A DNA stretch of 64,000 nt from Sipunculus nudus (GCA_026874595.1 CM049309.1:53108079-53172078), one strand, 5' to 3'; positions 50,498 to 59,833 are shown, counted from the first letter of the stretch. Notes: generated from the sequence alone by a model not told the origin. A program made the numbers and translations.

Positions 50498-51043
50498 TTA
50501 TTTAGACGAGCTGCTGTCCGCGTTTGTCACTTGTGTGTGCAAGCCATCGTTGTTAAACTGTCCCAGCTCGAAAGCCAAATTTTGCCTGTGTTTCCAAAGC
50601 AGAAACTGAAACGAGGCTATGGATTGCTTGTTCTGGTGGTGCCTCTTCTGCACAGGGCCTTTAAACCGACTGTGACTTTGGTAGTGCTGCACAACTCGCG
50701 TGTATGCGTCTGCCGTATGTTTGAGTGTTACGTCATAGGTATCCTTCAACCACTCTGTAAACAGTTTCGCCATCCGCACGGCAATTAATGTCTGTTCCGT
50801 CTGGCACCGCTTTTGTAAACATATCTTTTTCGCTAACATAAGTCCTTTGAGAATCCGCGCGTTCCACCACCAGTCTTCGTCGACCAGTGCTTTCAGAGTC
50901 AGCTGAAACACTCTGTCGCTGTCAACGAAAAATCTGTCTGGTGTGGACAGGAACGACTTAATACAGTCATTTAGCTCACGTGTTTTAGCTGGAATATCTA
51001 CCAGCAATGCATGGTCAAATTCTTTTGACAGGTTTGAGTCCAT
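50498..51043 (-). CDS. Helical protein of the minus-strand family, member 2
   Basis: A 181-residue protein beginning MDSNLSKEFDHALLVDIPAK. It has the family pattern: an N-terminal helix pair, ARILKGLMLAKKICLQ, TLIAVRMAKLFTEWL, a YTRVVQHYQSHSRF helix and a C-terminal SIASFQFLLWKHRQNLAF helix matching LNLMLISNILKLQMELYYF of member 1. The likely acceptor is a weaker TAAAATAG near 51078. It ends in a Ser-rich tail. Confidence 0.78.
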   Translation of the reverse strand: MDSNLSKEFDHALLVDIPAKTRELNDCIKSFLSTPDRFFVDSDRVFQLTLKALVDEDWWWNARILKGLMLAKKICLQKRCQTEQTLIAVRMAKLFTEWLKDTYDVTLKHTADAYTRVVQHYQSHSRFKGPVQKRHHQNKQSIASFQFLLWKHRQNLAFELGQFNNDGLHTQVTNADSSSSK

Positions 51044-51478
51044 GTTGGACAGCAAACGAGCAGAAAGGACTATTTTATTGTGTCGGTCTGTATGTTTACG
51101 TTACAAATACTTATCAACCGCATAAAGGGAGGACAGGTCTTAAACATATCTCCAGTGTTTGTACACCACGCATAACCTTTCCAGTCATCTTGACATGCAT
51201 CACCTCTCTCTTTTTCTGTGTGTTAACAGACACGATAAAGCAGTTATTATGTTACTAAAATATGTTTTATTCCTGGTATACTTACAAAATACAATCACCA
51301 CCCCTATATTGGGAGGTAAAAAAGAATACCAAAAGAATACCAATGACATATATACATAAACGTGTGTTTTCTTACACGACCTCTACAAGTGAGGATTTGC
51401 AATGTGTTACACATCCGATATATCTAAATATGGAAAAGTCAAGAAGAAAAGTCTTTGATACTTTGACCGATAAAACAT
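51044..51478. other. Intergenic region
   Basis: AT-rich; no gene supported. Confidence 0.5.
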
Positions 51479-51985
51479 TTATACAGTTTGTATCTTCTTC
51501 ACAGCACGTTTCTTGCATAATTGTACATAATTTTGCATGTCCTCTATTAGCACACGTATCTCGAGAAATGAAAACGACCGGGCGAGGTGGCGACTGTGGA
51601 CGGCCGGTGTCACATTAGGGCGGTACTCCTCTACGATATTCTTGTAGAGTTCCTCACAACGGAGGACAATATCATAGATGTCCTCCGTTAGGCGCATCAC
51701 CTTATCCATGAGGACTGCGATGCGCGTGGCTTCAGTGATATTCGCATACGAATTAATATATTGGTAAAGTTTTGTTCCAGTATTGGCCGTGAAGCGATCA
51801 TGTACATCGAGGAGATGTGTTAAACATTTATCAAATTCGTCCCCGTCCCTTGGTTCTTTCAAATACGTATCAGGCGACGTTTGTAACTTTTTTATGACAT
51901 TCAGTATGGCCTCTCCTTGTTTCGGCACAGCAACTATGGCTGCATCCAGTTCACATTCAAACTTCTCGTTCATCATCATCATCAT
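51479..51985 (-). CDS. Helical protein of the minus-strand family, member 3
   Basis: A 168-residue protein whose ATG run lies six bases after the acceptor GTGACTTACAG|GGAATC. Helices in family order: AIVAVPKQGEAILNVIKKLQ, FDKCLTHLLDVHDRF, ATRIAVLMDKVMRLTEDIYD, CEELYKNIVEEYRP, SFSFLEIRVLIEDMQNYVQL. It is the first frame of the minus-strand unit. Function unknown. Confidence 0.8.
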   Translation of the reverse strand: MMMMMNEKFECELDAAIVAVPKQGEAILNVIKKLQTSPDTYLKEPRDGDEFDKCLTHLLDVHDRFTANTGTKLYQYINSYANITEATRIAVLMDKVMRLTEDIYDIVLRCEELYKNIVEEYRPNVTPAVHSRHLARSFSFLEIRVLIEDMQNYVQLCKKRAVKKIQTV

Positions 51986-52655
51986 GATTCCCTGTAAGTC
52001 ACAAGGACGTCTTATAACAAACAGCTTTTTCGCTATAGGACTTTTTTCTGTGTTGTTTAGGGTTATACTTTGATGTACCAAACAAAAATATTAAAAATAA
52101 CCTCCCCCCCCCCCCTCTCCACCTTCCTTACTCCTCTTTCCTCAATCGACATTTGTGATTGGTCGTGTGTCGAAATGTCGTTTTTTTTTCCGTTGTAGTT
52201 GTTTACTAAACTAACGAGGTCATGTTATACAATAAACGTGAAGGGACTGATATCCGTGACGAGGTTACATATTACATTCATGCAAGGTGTCACGCATAGT
52301 GGCGCTCTGCTTCATAACATTTTGTTTATTATTATTTTTATCCTAAATGAATTTTTTTTTGTTCACAGTAATTACCTACTTATTTTTTATCAGTTACAGA
52401 ATTAATAGTGTTTCTCATTGTCCTTCCGAAAAAAAACTAAACTCTTGCAATACCTTTTTGCTCTACATTTTTTGTTAAAAGGTCCGCGTGTCTGTTATGT
52501 TCTTTTGTTAATGGTTAAAAAAATACAAATTCTCTTCCCGTTTCTATGTCACAACATTACTTAATCGTCGTTACGGTTAGTCTGTGTCACTTGTGTGGCA
52601 AAAAACCGAACCGCTCCGAGTTGGATGGATGGATGGATGGGGGGGAAAACACGTC
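51986..52655. other. Probable leader/intron region of the minus-strand unit
   Basis: C run at about 52105-52118, T-rich stretches, no gene. It lies between member 3 and hairpin cluster B. Confidence 0.45.
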
Positions 52656-53110
52656 ACCCGACCTTGCTTACTGGTCAGGGGTTTAATAGTTTTTTTTTAT
52701 CAGGGGAAAAACACGTCACCCGACCTTGCTTACTGGTCAGGTAGTATAAACATGGCTTTTATCTAACTCCTGCGCATCTTGGGTTTTTTAAAGTGATGTC
52801 AGTCCGTTGTGTACACAACCATACACAAAATAAATGTAACCCCGGCCTACCTTACTGGCCAGTGGGTGTCCTAAGTTTTCTAACAACAACCAAACAAAAA
52901 CATAATTCCCCCCCCCCCCTCCCCTCTCATCCATCCCCACCTCCCAATGACCTTCGTTACTGGTCACATTTTAGTTTTTTGTTTCTGTTACTGCCAACAA
53001 CCAAATATTAGGGACCCTTCGTTACTGGGGCCCTCTCAAATATAAACTAAACATTCACTCCCTAAACAAAAATATTATTCACCCCCGGCCTACCTTACTG
53101 GCCAGTGGGT
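52656..53110 (-). ncRNA. Hairpin cluster B: TTACT-loop hairpins
   Basis: Six hairpins at about 52657-52680, 52719-52741, 52841-52866, 52946-52970, 53010-53034 and 53084-53109. On the plus strand each has a 9-base loop (TTGCTTACT, TACCTTACT or TTCGTTACT) closed by CC/GG; the next pairs vary together (GACC/GGTC, GGCC/GGCC, TGACC/GGTCA, GGGACCC/GGGGCCC). Outer CCC/GGG arms add stability in four. The cluster lies just downstream of the minus-strand CRE-TATA promoter, so it should be in the 5' part of that transcript. Confidence 0.75.
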
Positions 53111-53219
53111 GTGACATTATTTTTGTTCAAAAACAACACCAATTACAAAATACACCTACCGGTATTGTTGTTTTGTCACAAACTCAAATCTTCAACAAAC
53201 TTTCAAATCTTTGCTTCAA

Positions 53220-53290
53220 CTTGCTTCTGTAGCTGTTTGTCTCTCAACACAACGACGGCTTCTATATAACACAACGACGGCTTCTATATA
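53220..53290 (-). repeat. Two tandem 21-base units in the putative leader
   Basis: ACAACGACGGCTTCTATATA occurs twice in a row near 53250-53290, within the first 130 bases of the expected minus-strand leader. Confidence 0.7.
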
Positions 53291-53363
53291 TCCAAAGTGT
53301 AGTTATTACCAGTACTAGTACCAGTCAAAACCAGAGTCTGACTTTACTCCGTCCAAACTACCT

Positions 53364-53394
53364 CCTTATATACCTTATTTCTCCTGTGACGTCA
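53364..53394 (-). promoter_or_regulatory. CRE-TATATAAGG promoter of the minus-strand spliced unit
   Basis: On the minus strand TGACGTCA (53394-53387) is followed 22 bases later, start to start, by TATATAAGG (53372-53364), the same arrangement as at 30617 and 48251. It points left into cluster B and the genes from 51985 to 42523. Confidence 0.8.
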
Positions 53395-53479
53395 CACACA
53401 CAATTTCAAACAAACCACCCCCTGTCGTTTCCGCCGGATACACATACATCCTTATTTTACCTCCCCGTTGGTTTCCGCT

Positions 53480-54281
53480 TACTGTGACGTCACTCCACTG
53501 CATAACCAATCAAATCCTTTCTTACATCCCCCCAACCAATCAACGCTCTCCTTACACATACATCCATCCACCATCTTGAAAATTTTTACCCGGGGGGGGG
53601 GTAAAAAATCAAACACACGTATCATCGCTCACACACACACACCACCCTCCCCGGCACGCGGGCCCGAAATCGCACACACACCACCCTCCCCGGCACGCGG
53701 GCCCGAAATCGCACACACATTAATTTATTCATGGCGAAGCGTCGAGGGTCGAGGTGCCGGGTGCGGGTGTGCCCAACTTCCGGTAGAATAGTACTTCCGG
53801 TTGTGCACCGCTTCAGGATTTAAATGAGTTGTTGTAGTGATGTTAATAAGGCGATGATGGTGAAATCTTGCATAATTGTCCAGTTATGTGAGTAAAGTGG
53901 GATATGATGCCAATCCGGAAAAAAACGTGAGAGAAAAAGGTTTAAAAACAGGTTTGAAATGTGTGGACGAATGGGTCGGGGATGATGCAATAGACCACGT
54001 GGACATCGCGTGTTTGATTGTTGTGAATGAGACCTGACCAATGGGCGGACTGAATGCACACCACGTGACCTGATCTGACCAATGAACTAACAGCGCATGT
54101 ACCGGAAGTTTGCTTTACACCCGGCAGTCGTGATCGGGGTCACACTTTAGGGTCACGCTTAACCATTGAGTAAATGGGACTTCCGGTGCGGGTACGTAGG
54201 GTGGTGTTGGACCGGAAGTGAGGAAGTGTGAAGGGTCGTGAACGGAAGTGCCGGGTCACATGGGGTCAGACGACAGGAAGT
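53480..54281. promoter_or_regulatory. Cluster of ETS, CRE, CCAAT and E-box-like sites
   Basis: Core ETS/GABP-type sequences (ACCGGAAGT or ACTTCCGGT and one-base variants) occur at 53776, 53793, 54101, 54179, 54211, 54241 and 54273. A second TGACGTCA lies near 53485, CCAAT boxes near 53506, 53536, 54028 and 54079, and CACGTG near 53996 and 54062. The region separates the divergent minus-strand unit from the plus-strand zinc-ribbon genes and looks like a shared enhancer. Confidence 0.6.
53633..53719. repeat. Two tandem 39-base units
   Basis: CACCACCCTCCCCGGCACGC followed by GGGCCCGAAATCGCACACA occurs twice without visible change. Confidence 0.85.
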
Positions 54282-54543
54282 GACGGTTGGATAACACGTA
54301 TTGATGAGTCATGTGAACTCGGGTTCGTCCCGGGTCGCCTTATCTGTTGTCATCTGAACACAATGAGATATGTATATATATATATATTTACATATTATTA
54401 TATATTATATACATAATCGTAACACCACGAAATATCTGTTGTTGATCTTGCAGATACGTGAGGGATGTTTTGTATATTTACCTCATAAACATTAATTTCA
54501 ACCGACACACACGTATATGAAATATATATTAGACAAAAGTGAA

Positions 54544-54654
54544 TGCCACCGCCGGGATTCGAACCCGGATCCGAACTTAACCTTGCCGGAACTGCAAGTA
54601 CAAACTATTGGTCCAGGTAGGAAAGTTTGAATTAGCCCGTTACGCCACGGGGAC
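54544..54654 (-). tRNA. tRNA-like gene with inserted sequence
   Basis: On the minus strand GTCCCCG pairs with CGGTGGC apart from one mismatch; the T-arm CCGGGTTCGAATCCCGG is perfect. Between them are a stem AAACT/AGTTT with an enlarged loop (possible intron of about 10 bases) and a long variable arm with CTTGC/GCAAG. At 111 bases it is far longer than usual. The isotype is unclear (CCT is one reading); it could be a pseudo-tRNA. Confidence 0.5.
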
Positions 54655-54899
54655 TTTCACATCAGACCCGGACATTATGACACTTATGTAATAAAAGGGA
54701 CACGAAACAAAAAAACAAGGAATGCGTCATCGTATTTCTTATGAACTATGTGGGCACACGTGACTCACACATGTCATTCAAGCCCTGCCGTGTCTCATAT
54801 ATGTAACATTATTTGGGTTAACAAGTATCCACGGTCTGGTGTCAGGCTCTGCGTGATCGACAACGATTGTTAATTGCCAAGCAGCGTCCAGCGTACACG

Positions 54900-56477
54900 A
54901 TGGGGGACCGCTGTGCACACTCACGCCATCGCCGGGATGTAGTCGGTCTTTTCACTGGTCCACCGGGTAACAGTTACGGTTACGCGCCTTCCGACGGGAA
55001 TTTCTTTAGTAACAGGTTACGACGGAGGGGGGTGACGTGGCGAGAAGAACACATAGTTGTAGACAAATGCTCAATGTGTGCAGACGATTACCTGTACCAT
55101 CACAACAGACGGGGCAGGTTATACTGCCCCACGTGTCAAGAGACAGAACTGAGGGCACTGCTCACAACCGAGAAAACCTACGATTTGGGGCAAGGGATAA
55201 CGTTCAGGTGGCGGCCGTTGTTACGTCATGGAGATACAGTGTTGTTTCGACATAGAGACAAGACAATCCACGTGGAAGGCTTCGGTTCCGTGTTGCGGGC
55301 CCTGGTCGGACATCTCGACAGGATGCTGTCTGATGCTCAAAAGGCTAACAGCAGCTTGACCGGTTGGATATACCCTAATGTCTCCGGTATATGTAAATCT
55401 TTGCATATCCAGATGGACCCGTATGGCACTGTGTCATTCTACGACCGCATTTACAAGGATGACGCGCGTTTCACAATGCAGGTGGCGGCCCACAGGGATG
55501 AGACGATATCGCTGACGACAGAAGTACTGTTCCAATTGTTGGAGCACGTGATCACCGATAACCAGGATGTAACCATTTACAGCTGGAATCCTCCGGCGGT
55601 GTCTTATGACAACATTGTAGACGCAGTGCCGGGATATCCAGGGCAGCATGCCCACGCGAACACGGGTGATACTACTGAAGCGGGTGTTGACAGTGTGGCG
55701 GGACCATCAGACGGTGTCGTACCTTTTGACGGCAGGTTCTTTCGAGGTCATGTACGAGGATATGACATACTTTACGACCGCGAGAAGATGGTAGTGATAC
55801 AGTGCGCGAGGTGCAACCCGGATTACGAAAGTGTGTTTGATGACGTACGGGAATACTGCCCTATATGCGACCAGAGTGAGTTGGAGTATCTGTTCACATG
55901 TGAGGAATTCTTCAACTTCCTACCGTCTTCCACTCCCGAATCTGATTGGATACATTTTCTCTGGGAACCGTACAGGCGTTTCAAGGGCAGGGTAGGGTTG
56001 ATAGGACAGAACAAAGATGTACAAATACCAGGAATACTCGCCATGCTGGAGGATAATAATCTGACCGGTGATTTAGACGTTTTGTTCCTGGCCGCTCAAA
56101 AGGAAAACTGCCGCATAAACGCACTGTTTCGCTATAATCGAAAAAGGTATAATCAAATGCACGACCTTCAACTTTCGATGGACCCGGACGGTACGATAAC
56201 GTTTTATGGACCTTTGATAACGCGGTATATCTTCGACACCGACGGGGTACAGGAGACCATACAAACCGACATTTTGAATGCGCTATCGATCAAGGCCTGG
56301 GATCTTGTATCATTACTTAACACAATGATCAGGCACTACCCGCCGAGAGACTTGTCGGGTACGATGTACACTTATCCTCGGTTGTTCCCTGAGAAAACTG
56401 AGGTTGAAAAGTACGAAGAAGAGCAGATGGATGATGACGATGCTGACGATGATGAGGAGATAAATGAAGACCATTAA
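54900..56477 (+). CDS. Zinc-ribbon duplicated-module protein A
   Basis: A 525-residue protein with two homologous halves. Each half has a Cys-x2-Cys pair (CSMC; CARC) followed about 20 residues later by YCPxC (YCPTC; YCPIC), a zinc ribbon, then a beta-rich region with a W-x-P-x3-RF-like strand, a helix (LVGHLDRMLSDAQKAN; NLTGDLDVLFLAAQKEN), MDPxGTxxFY, and a closing I(S)L-x-LL helix (ISLTTEVLFQLLEHVI; LSIKAWDLVSLLNTMI). The strand-then-ISL-helix part recalls PC4-type domains, weakly. The last 35 residues are very acidic. The ATG at 54900 matches its paralogue; a longer frame to 54867 lacks ATG. Probably nucleic-acid-linked; unproven. Confidence 0.83.
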   Translation: MGDRCAHSRHRRDVVGLFTGPPGNSYGYAPSDGNFFSNRLRRRGVTWREEHIVVDKCSMCADDYLYHHNRRGRLYCPTCQETELRALLTTEKTYDLGQGITFRWRPLLRHGDTVLFRHRDKTIHVEGFGSVLRALVGHLDRMLSDAQKANSSLTGWIYPNVSGICKSLHIQMDPYGTVSFYDRIYKDDARFTMQVAAHRDETISLTTEVLFQLLEHVITDNQDVTIYSWNPPAVSYDNIVDAVPGYPGQHAHANTGDTTEAGVDSVAGPSDGVVPFDGRFFRGHVRGYDILYDREKMVVIQCARCNPDYESVFDDVREYCPICDQSELEYLFTCEEFFNFLPSSTPESDWIHFLWEPYRRFKGRVGLIGQNKDVQIPGILAMLEDNNLTGDLDVLFLAAQKENCRINALFRYNRKRYNQMHDLQLSMDPDGTITFYGPLITRYIFDTDGVQETIQTDILNALSIKAWDLVSLLNTMIRHYPPRDLSGTMYTYPRLFPEKTEVEKYEEEQMDDDDADDDEEINEDH

Positions 56478-56782
56478 TCACGGGGGGAGTCATATCGGAA
56501 CCAGTATGTAATGTACACATTTGTGCACACGAAATATGTTACACAGCATGCGGCAGACGGTTCATCGGAGGTGAAGGTGAGGCCTTGCGTAATCTGAGAC
56601 GTGTCGTGAACCACATGTTTCAGCAGATTATGTGGAACAACTCTGGAGCACGTGACTCACATATGACGAGGTCTATATATTTAGTGACGGCGGGACAGTG
56701 ATGTTGAGTTGGAGAGTGGAGCGGGTTGTTGAGGAGACGCCACGTATATAAACGCTGTCCCAGGCAGCGCTGGGCATATACG
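56478..56782 (+). promoter_or_regulatory. Intergenic promoter of paralogue B
   Basis: TATATAAA at 56745 lies 38 bases before the ATG at 56783. The sequence just before the ATG (GCGCTGGGCATATACG) resembles that of paralogue A. No other gene. Confidence 0.55.
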
Positions 56783-58315
56783 ATGGGGGGCCTCCGTGCA
56801 GACACACGCCATCGCCAGGAGGTTATCAGTATTTTCACTGGTCCTCCGGGTAACACTTACCGTTTCGCGCCATCCGGCGGGGCTTTCTTTGGTAACGTGT
56901 TACGACAAAGGGGAGTCAGGTGGCGGGAACAACACATAATTGTAGACAAATGCTCAATGTGTGCAGACGATTACCTTTACCGTTCCAACCACGACCATGC
57001 AAGGATATATTGCCCCACGTGTCAAGAGACAGAAGTGATGGCACTGTTCACAAACGAGAAAACCTACGATTTGGGGCAAGGGATAACGTTTACGTGGAGA
57101 CCGTTGTTACGTCCAGAAGATACAGTGTTGTTTCGACACGGAGACAAGACAATCCACGTGAAAGGCTTCGGTTCCGTGTTGCGGGCCCTGGTTGGACATC
57201 TCGACATGATTCTATGCGAGGCTCAAAAAGCGAACCGCAGCGTGACCGGTTGGATATACCGACGTTTTCCGGGTATCTGTGAGTCCTTGTATATCCAGAT
57301 GGACCCCTACGGCACTGTGTCATTCTTTGACCGCATTAACAAGGACGACGCGTGTTTCACCATGCAGGTGGCGGTCCACAAGGAGAAAGCGATATCGCTG
57401 ACGACAGAAGTACTGTTCCAGCTGTTGGAACACGTGATCACCGATTACCAGAATGTAGTCATTTACGGCAAGAAACCTCCGGCGGTGTCTTATGACAACA
57501 TCGTAAACACAGTGACGGAATCCCCAGGGCAGCATGCCCACGCGAACACGGGTGATACTACTGAAGCTGGTGTTGACAGTGAGGTCGGACCATCAGACGG
57601 TGTCGTACCTTCTGACGGCATGTTCTTTCGATATAATGTACGAGGGTATGATATGTTTTACGACCGCGAGAAGATGATAGTGATTCCCTGCAAGACGTGC
57701 AACCCGGATTATGTAAATGTGTTTGATGGCGTACAGGAATACTGCCCTATATGCGACCAGAGTGAGTTGGAGTATCTGTTCACACGTGAGAGAACAATCG
57801 ACTTCCTACCGCATGGCACCGACACCTCTATTTGGGTATACTGCAAACCCCCCTGGGATTGGTGGATACACCTTAGATGGAAACCGTATCTGCGTTTCAA
57901 AGACAAAGTCACGCTCGTAACAGAAGACGAGGTACAAGTACCAGGAATGCTCGCCATGTTGGAGGATAATATTCTGACCGGCGATTTAGACGTTTTGCTC
58001 CTGGCCGCTCAAAAGGAAAACTGTCGTATGAACGCAGTGTTCCGCTATAATCGGATAAACCATGATCAAGTGCACGACCTTCACATCTCGATGGACCCAG
58101 ACGGTACCGTAACGTTTTATGGACCTTTGGAAACGCTGTATATCAACTTCCGCGACGAGATACAGACGATGATACAAACCGACACTTTGAATGCGATACC
58201 GCTCAAGGCATGGGATGTTGTATCATTAATGGAGTGTGTGATCAGTAACTACCCGCCGAAAGATTTGTCGGGTACGATGTACACCTACCCTCGGTTGTTT
58301 TCTGAGAACACTTAG
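56783..58315 (+). CDS. Zinc-ribbon duplicated-module protein B
   Basis: A 510-residue protein, very similar to protein A through both modules: zinc ribbons CSMCADDYLY/YCPTC and CKTC/YCPIC, then MDPYGTVSFFDRI and MDPDGTVTFYG, with ISLTTEVLFQLLEHVI and IPLKAWDVVSLMECVI helices. It differs by a longer loop in the second module (with WWIHLRWKPY) and by lacking the acidic tail. A recent tandem duplicate of A with its own TATA box. Confidence 0.85.
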   Translation: MGGLRADTRHRQEVISIFTGPPGNTYRFAPSGGAFFGNVLRQRGVRWREQHIIVDKCSMCADDYLYRSNHDHARIYCPTCQETEVMALFTNEKTYDLGQGITFTWRPLLRPEDTVLFRHGDKTIHVKGFGSVLRALVGHLDMILCEAQKANRSVTGWIYRRFPGICESLYIQMDPYGTVSFFDRINKDDACFTMQVAVHKEKAISLTTEVLFQLLEHVITDYQNVVIYGKKPPAVSYDNIVNTVTESPGQHAHANTGDTTEAGVDSEVGPSDGVVPSDGMFFRYNVRGYDMFYDREKMIVIPCKTCNPDYVNVFDGVQEYCPICDQSELEYLFTRERTIDFLPHGTDTSIWVYCKPPWDWWIHLRWKPYLRFKDKVTLVTEDEVQVPGMLAMLEDNILTGDLDVLLLAAQKENCRMNAVFRYNRINHDQVHDLHISMDPDGTVTFYGPLETLYINFRDEIQTMIQTDTLNAIPLKAWDVVSLMECVISNYPPKDLSGTMYTYPRLFSENT

Positions 58316-58596
58316 GCTGAAGAAGACGAAGAAGGGCAAATGGATGAGGCCAGTTGAAAACGCGGAATGTTGTCATATGATCTCGTACACCGGACGTGTT
58401 ATCGAAACCTGCAGGTACCGTACACGTTTGTACATATACATATATCCGTCATGCCACCCGCTGTTCTGGTGATACACGGGGCACGTACAATAACAAACCC
58501 ACATGGGTATCAAAGGGGGGGGGGGGGGGAGGTGCTGATTGCTGAGGAGACTGTACGTATATAAAACGGCGTTCCAGGCACAGCCGTTCAGACAAG
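58316..58596 (+). promoter_or_regulatory. Intergenic promoter of paralogue C
   Basis: TATATAAAA at 58558 lies 39 bases before the ATG at 58597, followed by GGCGTTCCAGGCA as in paralogue B. A G run lies at about 58516-58528. Confidence 0.55.
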
Positions 58597-59826
58597 ATGG
58601 GGAATACATGTGGAGACCGATGCAGTTCCCCGGAGATCCCGAGTCCTGACGCAGGTCGGCCCCGCAACCCGGGGAGATACGAACCGTCAGACGGGACGTA
58701 CTTTCAGGACAGGTTGCGAGAGATGGGATTCCAATGGCGAGAACGCATACTTGTGAGGGCGTGCCAGAAATGTCAAACATCTCCCGGCATTACAGTCCCC
58801 GACGACCGTGTCACGTTCAAGTGGTACTGCCCCACGTGTGACGAGACGGAACTGACGGAACAGTTCGCAAAGGTTAAAACATATCAAGTAGGGAAGGGCA
58901 AATGTTTAAAATGGAGGCCGTGGGCCGTCCGAGGCGATGCTGTAATTTTGGAACAAGACACAGAGCAAGTACACGTCGGAGGTTGGGTTTTCGTGTGGAA
59001 AAAACTGGCCAAATATTTAGACCTATTACTCAATGAGGCCCAAAAAGCAGGCGGTAGTGTTACAGGCTGGATATACGACATTGATGAAGGACTTGGTGAA
59101 TCTGTGCATATCACAATGGACACATTTGGAACAGTCTCGTTCCACGCGCGCTTAGACAAGAACAACGAATCATTTAAGGGAGACGTTGTGGTTGACCACG
59201 AAACCGCGATCTCCCTGACAACAGTGGAACTGTGCCAGCTTCTGGATAACGTGATATCCGATTACCAGAAAGTATGCTTTATCTGCACGCCATGGAGGCC
59301 TCCTGCTGTGTCTTGTGAACACAAGATGGTAGGAGAACAGGCAGTGCGACAGGCGAAGACGGGTGCCCGTGAAAGTTACGAATGTGAGACAGAAAGTCAC
59401 AATGTGTTAAACGTGCCGGGTATGCTAGTCATGTTTGAGGACGAATTTCTGAGTAGCAATCTCAACGCTTTGCTGTTGATTGCTCAACGAGAAAACCGCA
59501 GCGTCACCGCAATGTTTCTCTATGAACGGTGGGTTTGTGACGATGACCATGTTTTGCACTTGTCAATGCATCCTGATGGGACAGTCACGTTTTACGGGTC
59601 TTTAAAACATGTTGATGTCGGAGCCAGCGGGTACGTTGCTAAGATACAAACCGACACTGCGACAACGATATCGTTGGCGGCTTGGCAGGTTTCAAAGTTG
59701 CTTGGGTACATTATCGAAGACTACCCACTCAGGGACCTGTCTGGCACCATGTGCACTTACTCCCCGTTTGTTCGCAGGCAAGACTCTGGACGAAGAAAAA
59801 CAGGAACGGGTGGCATAGGGACATAA
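58597..59826 (+). CDS. Zinc-ribbon protein C, shorter member
   Basis: A 409-residue diverged paralogue. The first module is complete (CQKC, YCPTC, LAKYLDLLLNEAQKAG, then MDTFGTVSFHARL and ISLTTVELCQLLDNVI). The second keeps the helix (LNALLLIAQRENRSVTAMF), MHPDGTVTFYG and ISLAAWQVSKLLGYII but has no zinc ribbon. It shares the DLSGTM-TY motif near the C-terminus with A and B. The stop lies only 12 bases before the right tRNA-Asn repeat. Confidence 0.82.
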   Translation: MGNTCGDRCSSPEIPSPDAGRPRNPGRYEPSDGTYFQDRLREMGFQWRERILVRACQKCQTSPGITVPDDRVTFKWYCPTCDETELTEQFAKVKTYQVGKGKCLKWRPWAVRGDAVILEQDTEQVHVGGWVFVWKKLAKYLDLLLNEAQKAGGSVTGWIYDIDEGLGESVHITMDTFGTVSFHARLDKNNESFKGDVVVDHETAISLTTVELCQLLDNVISDYQKVCFICTPWRPPAVSCEHKMVGEQAVRQAKTGARESYECETESHNVLNVPGMLVMFEDEFLSSNLNALLLIAQRENRSVTAMFLYERWVCDDDHVLHLSMHPDGTVTFYGSLKHVDVGASGYVAKIQTDTATTISLAAWQVSKLLGYIIEDYPLRDLSGTMCTYSPFVRRQDSGRRKTGTGGIGT

Positions 59827-59833
59827 AACATGT

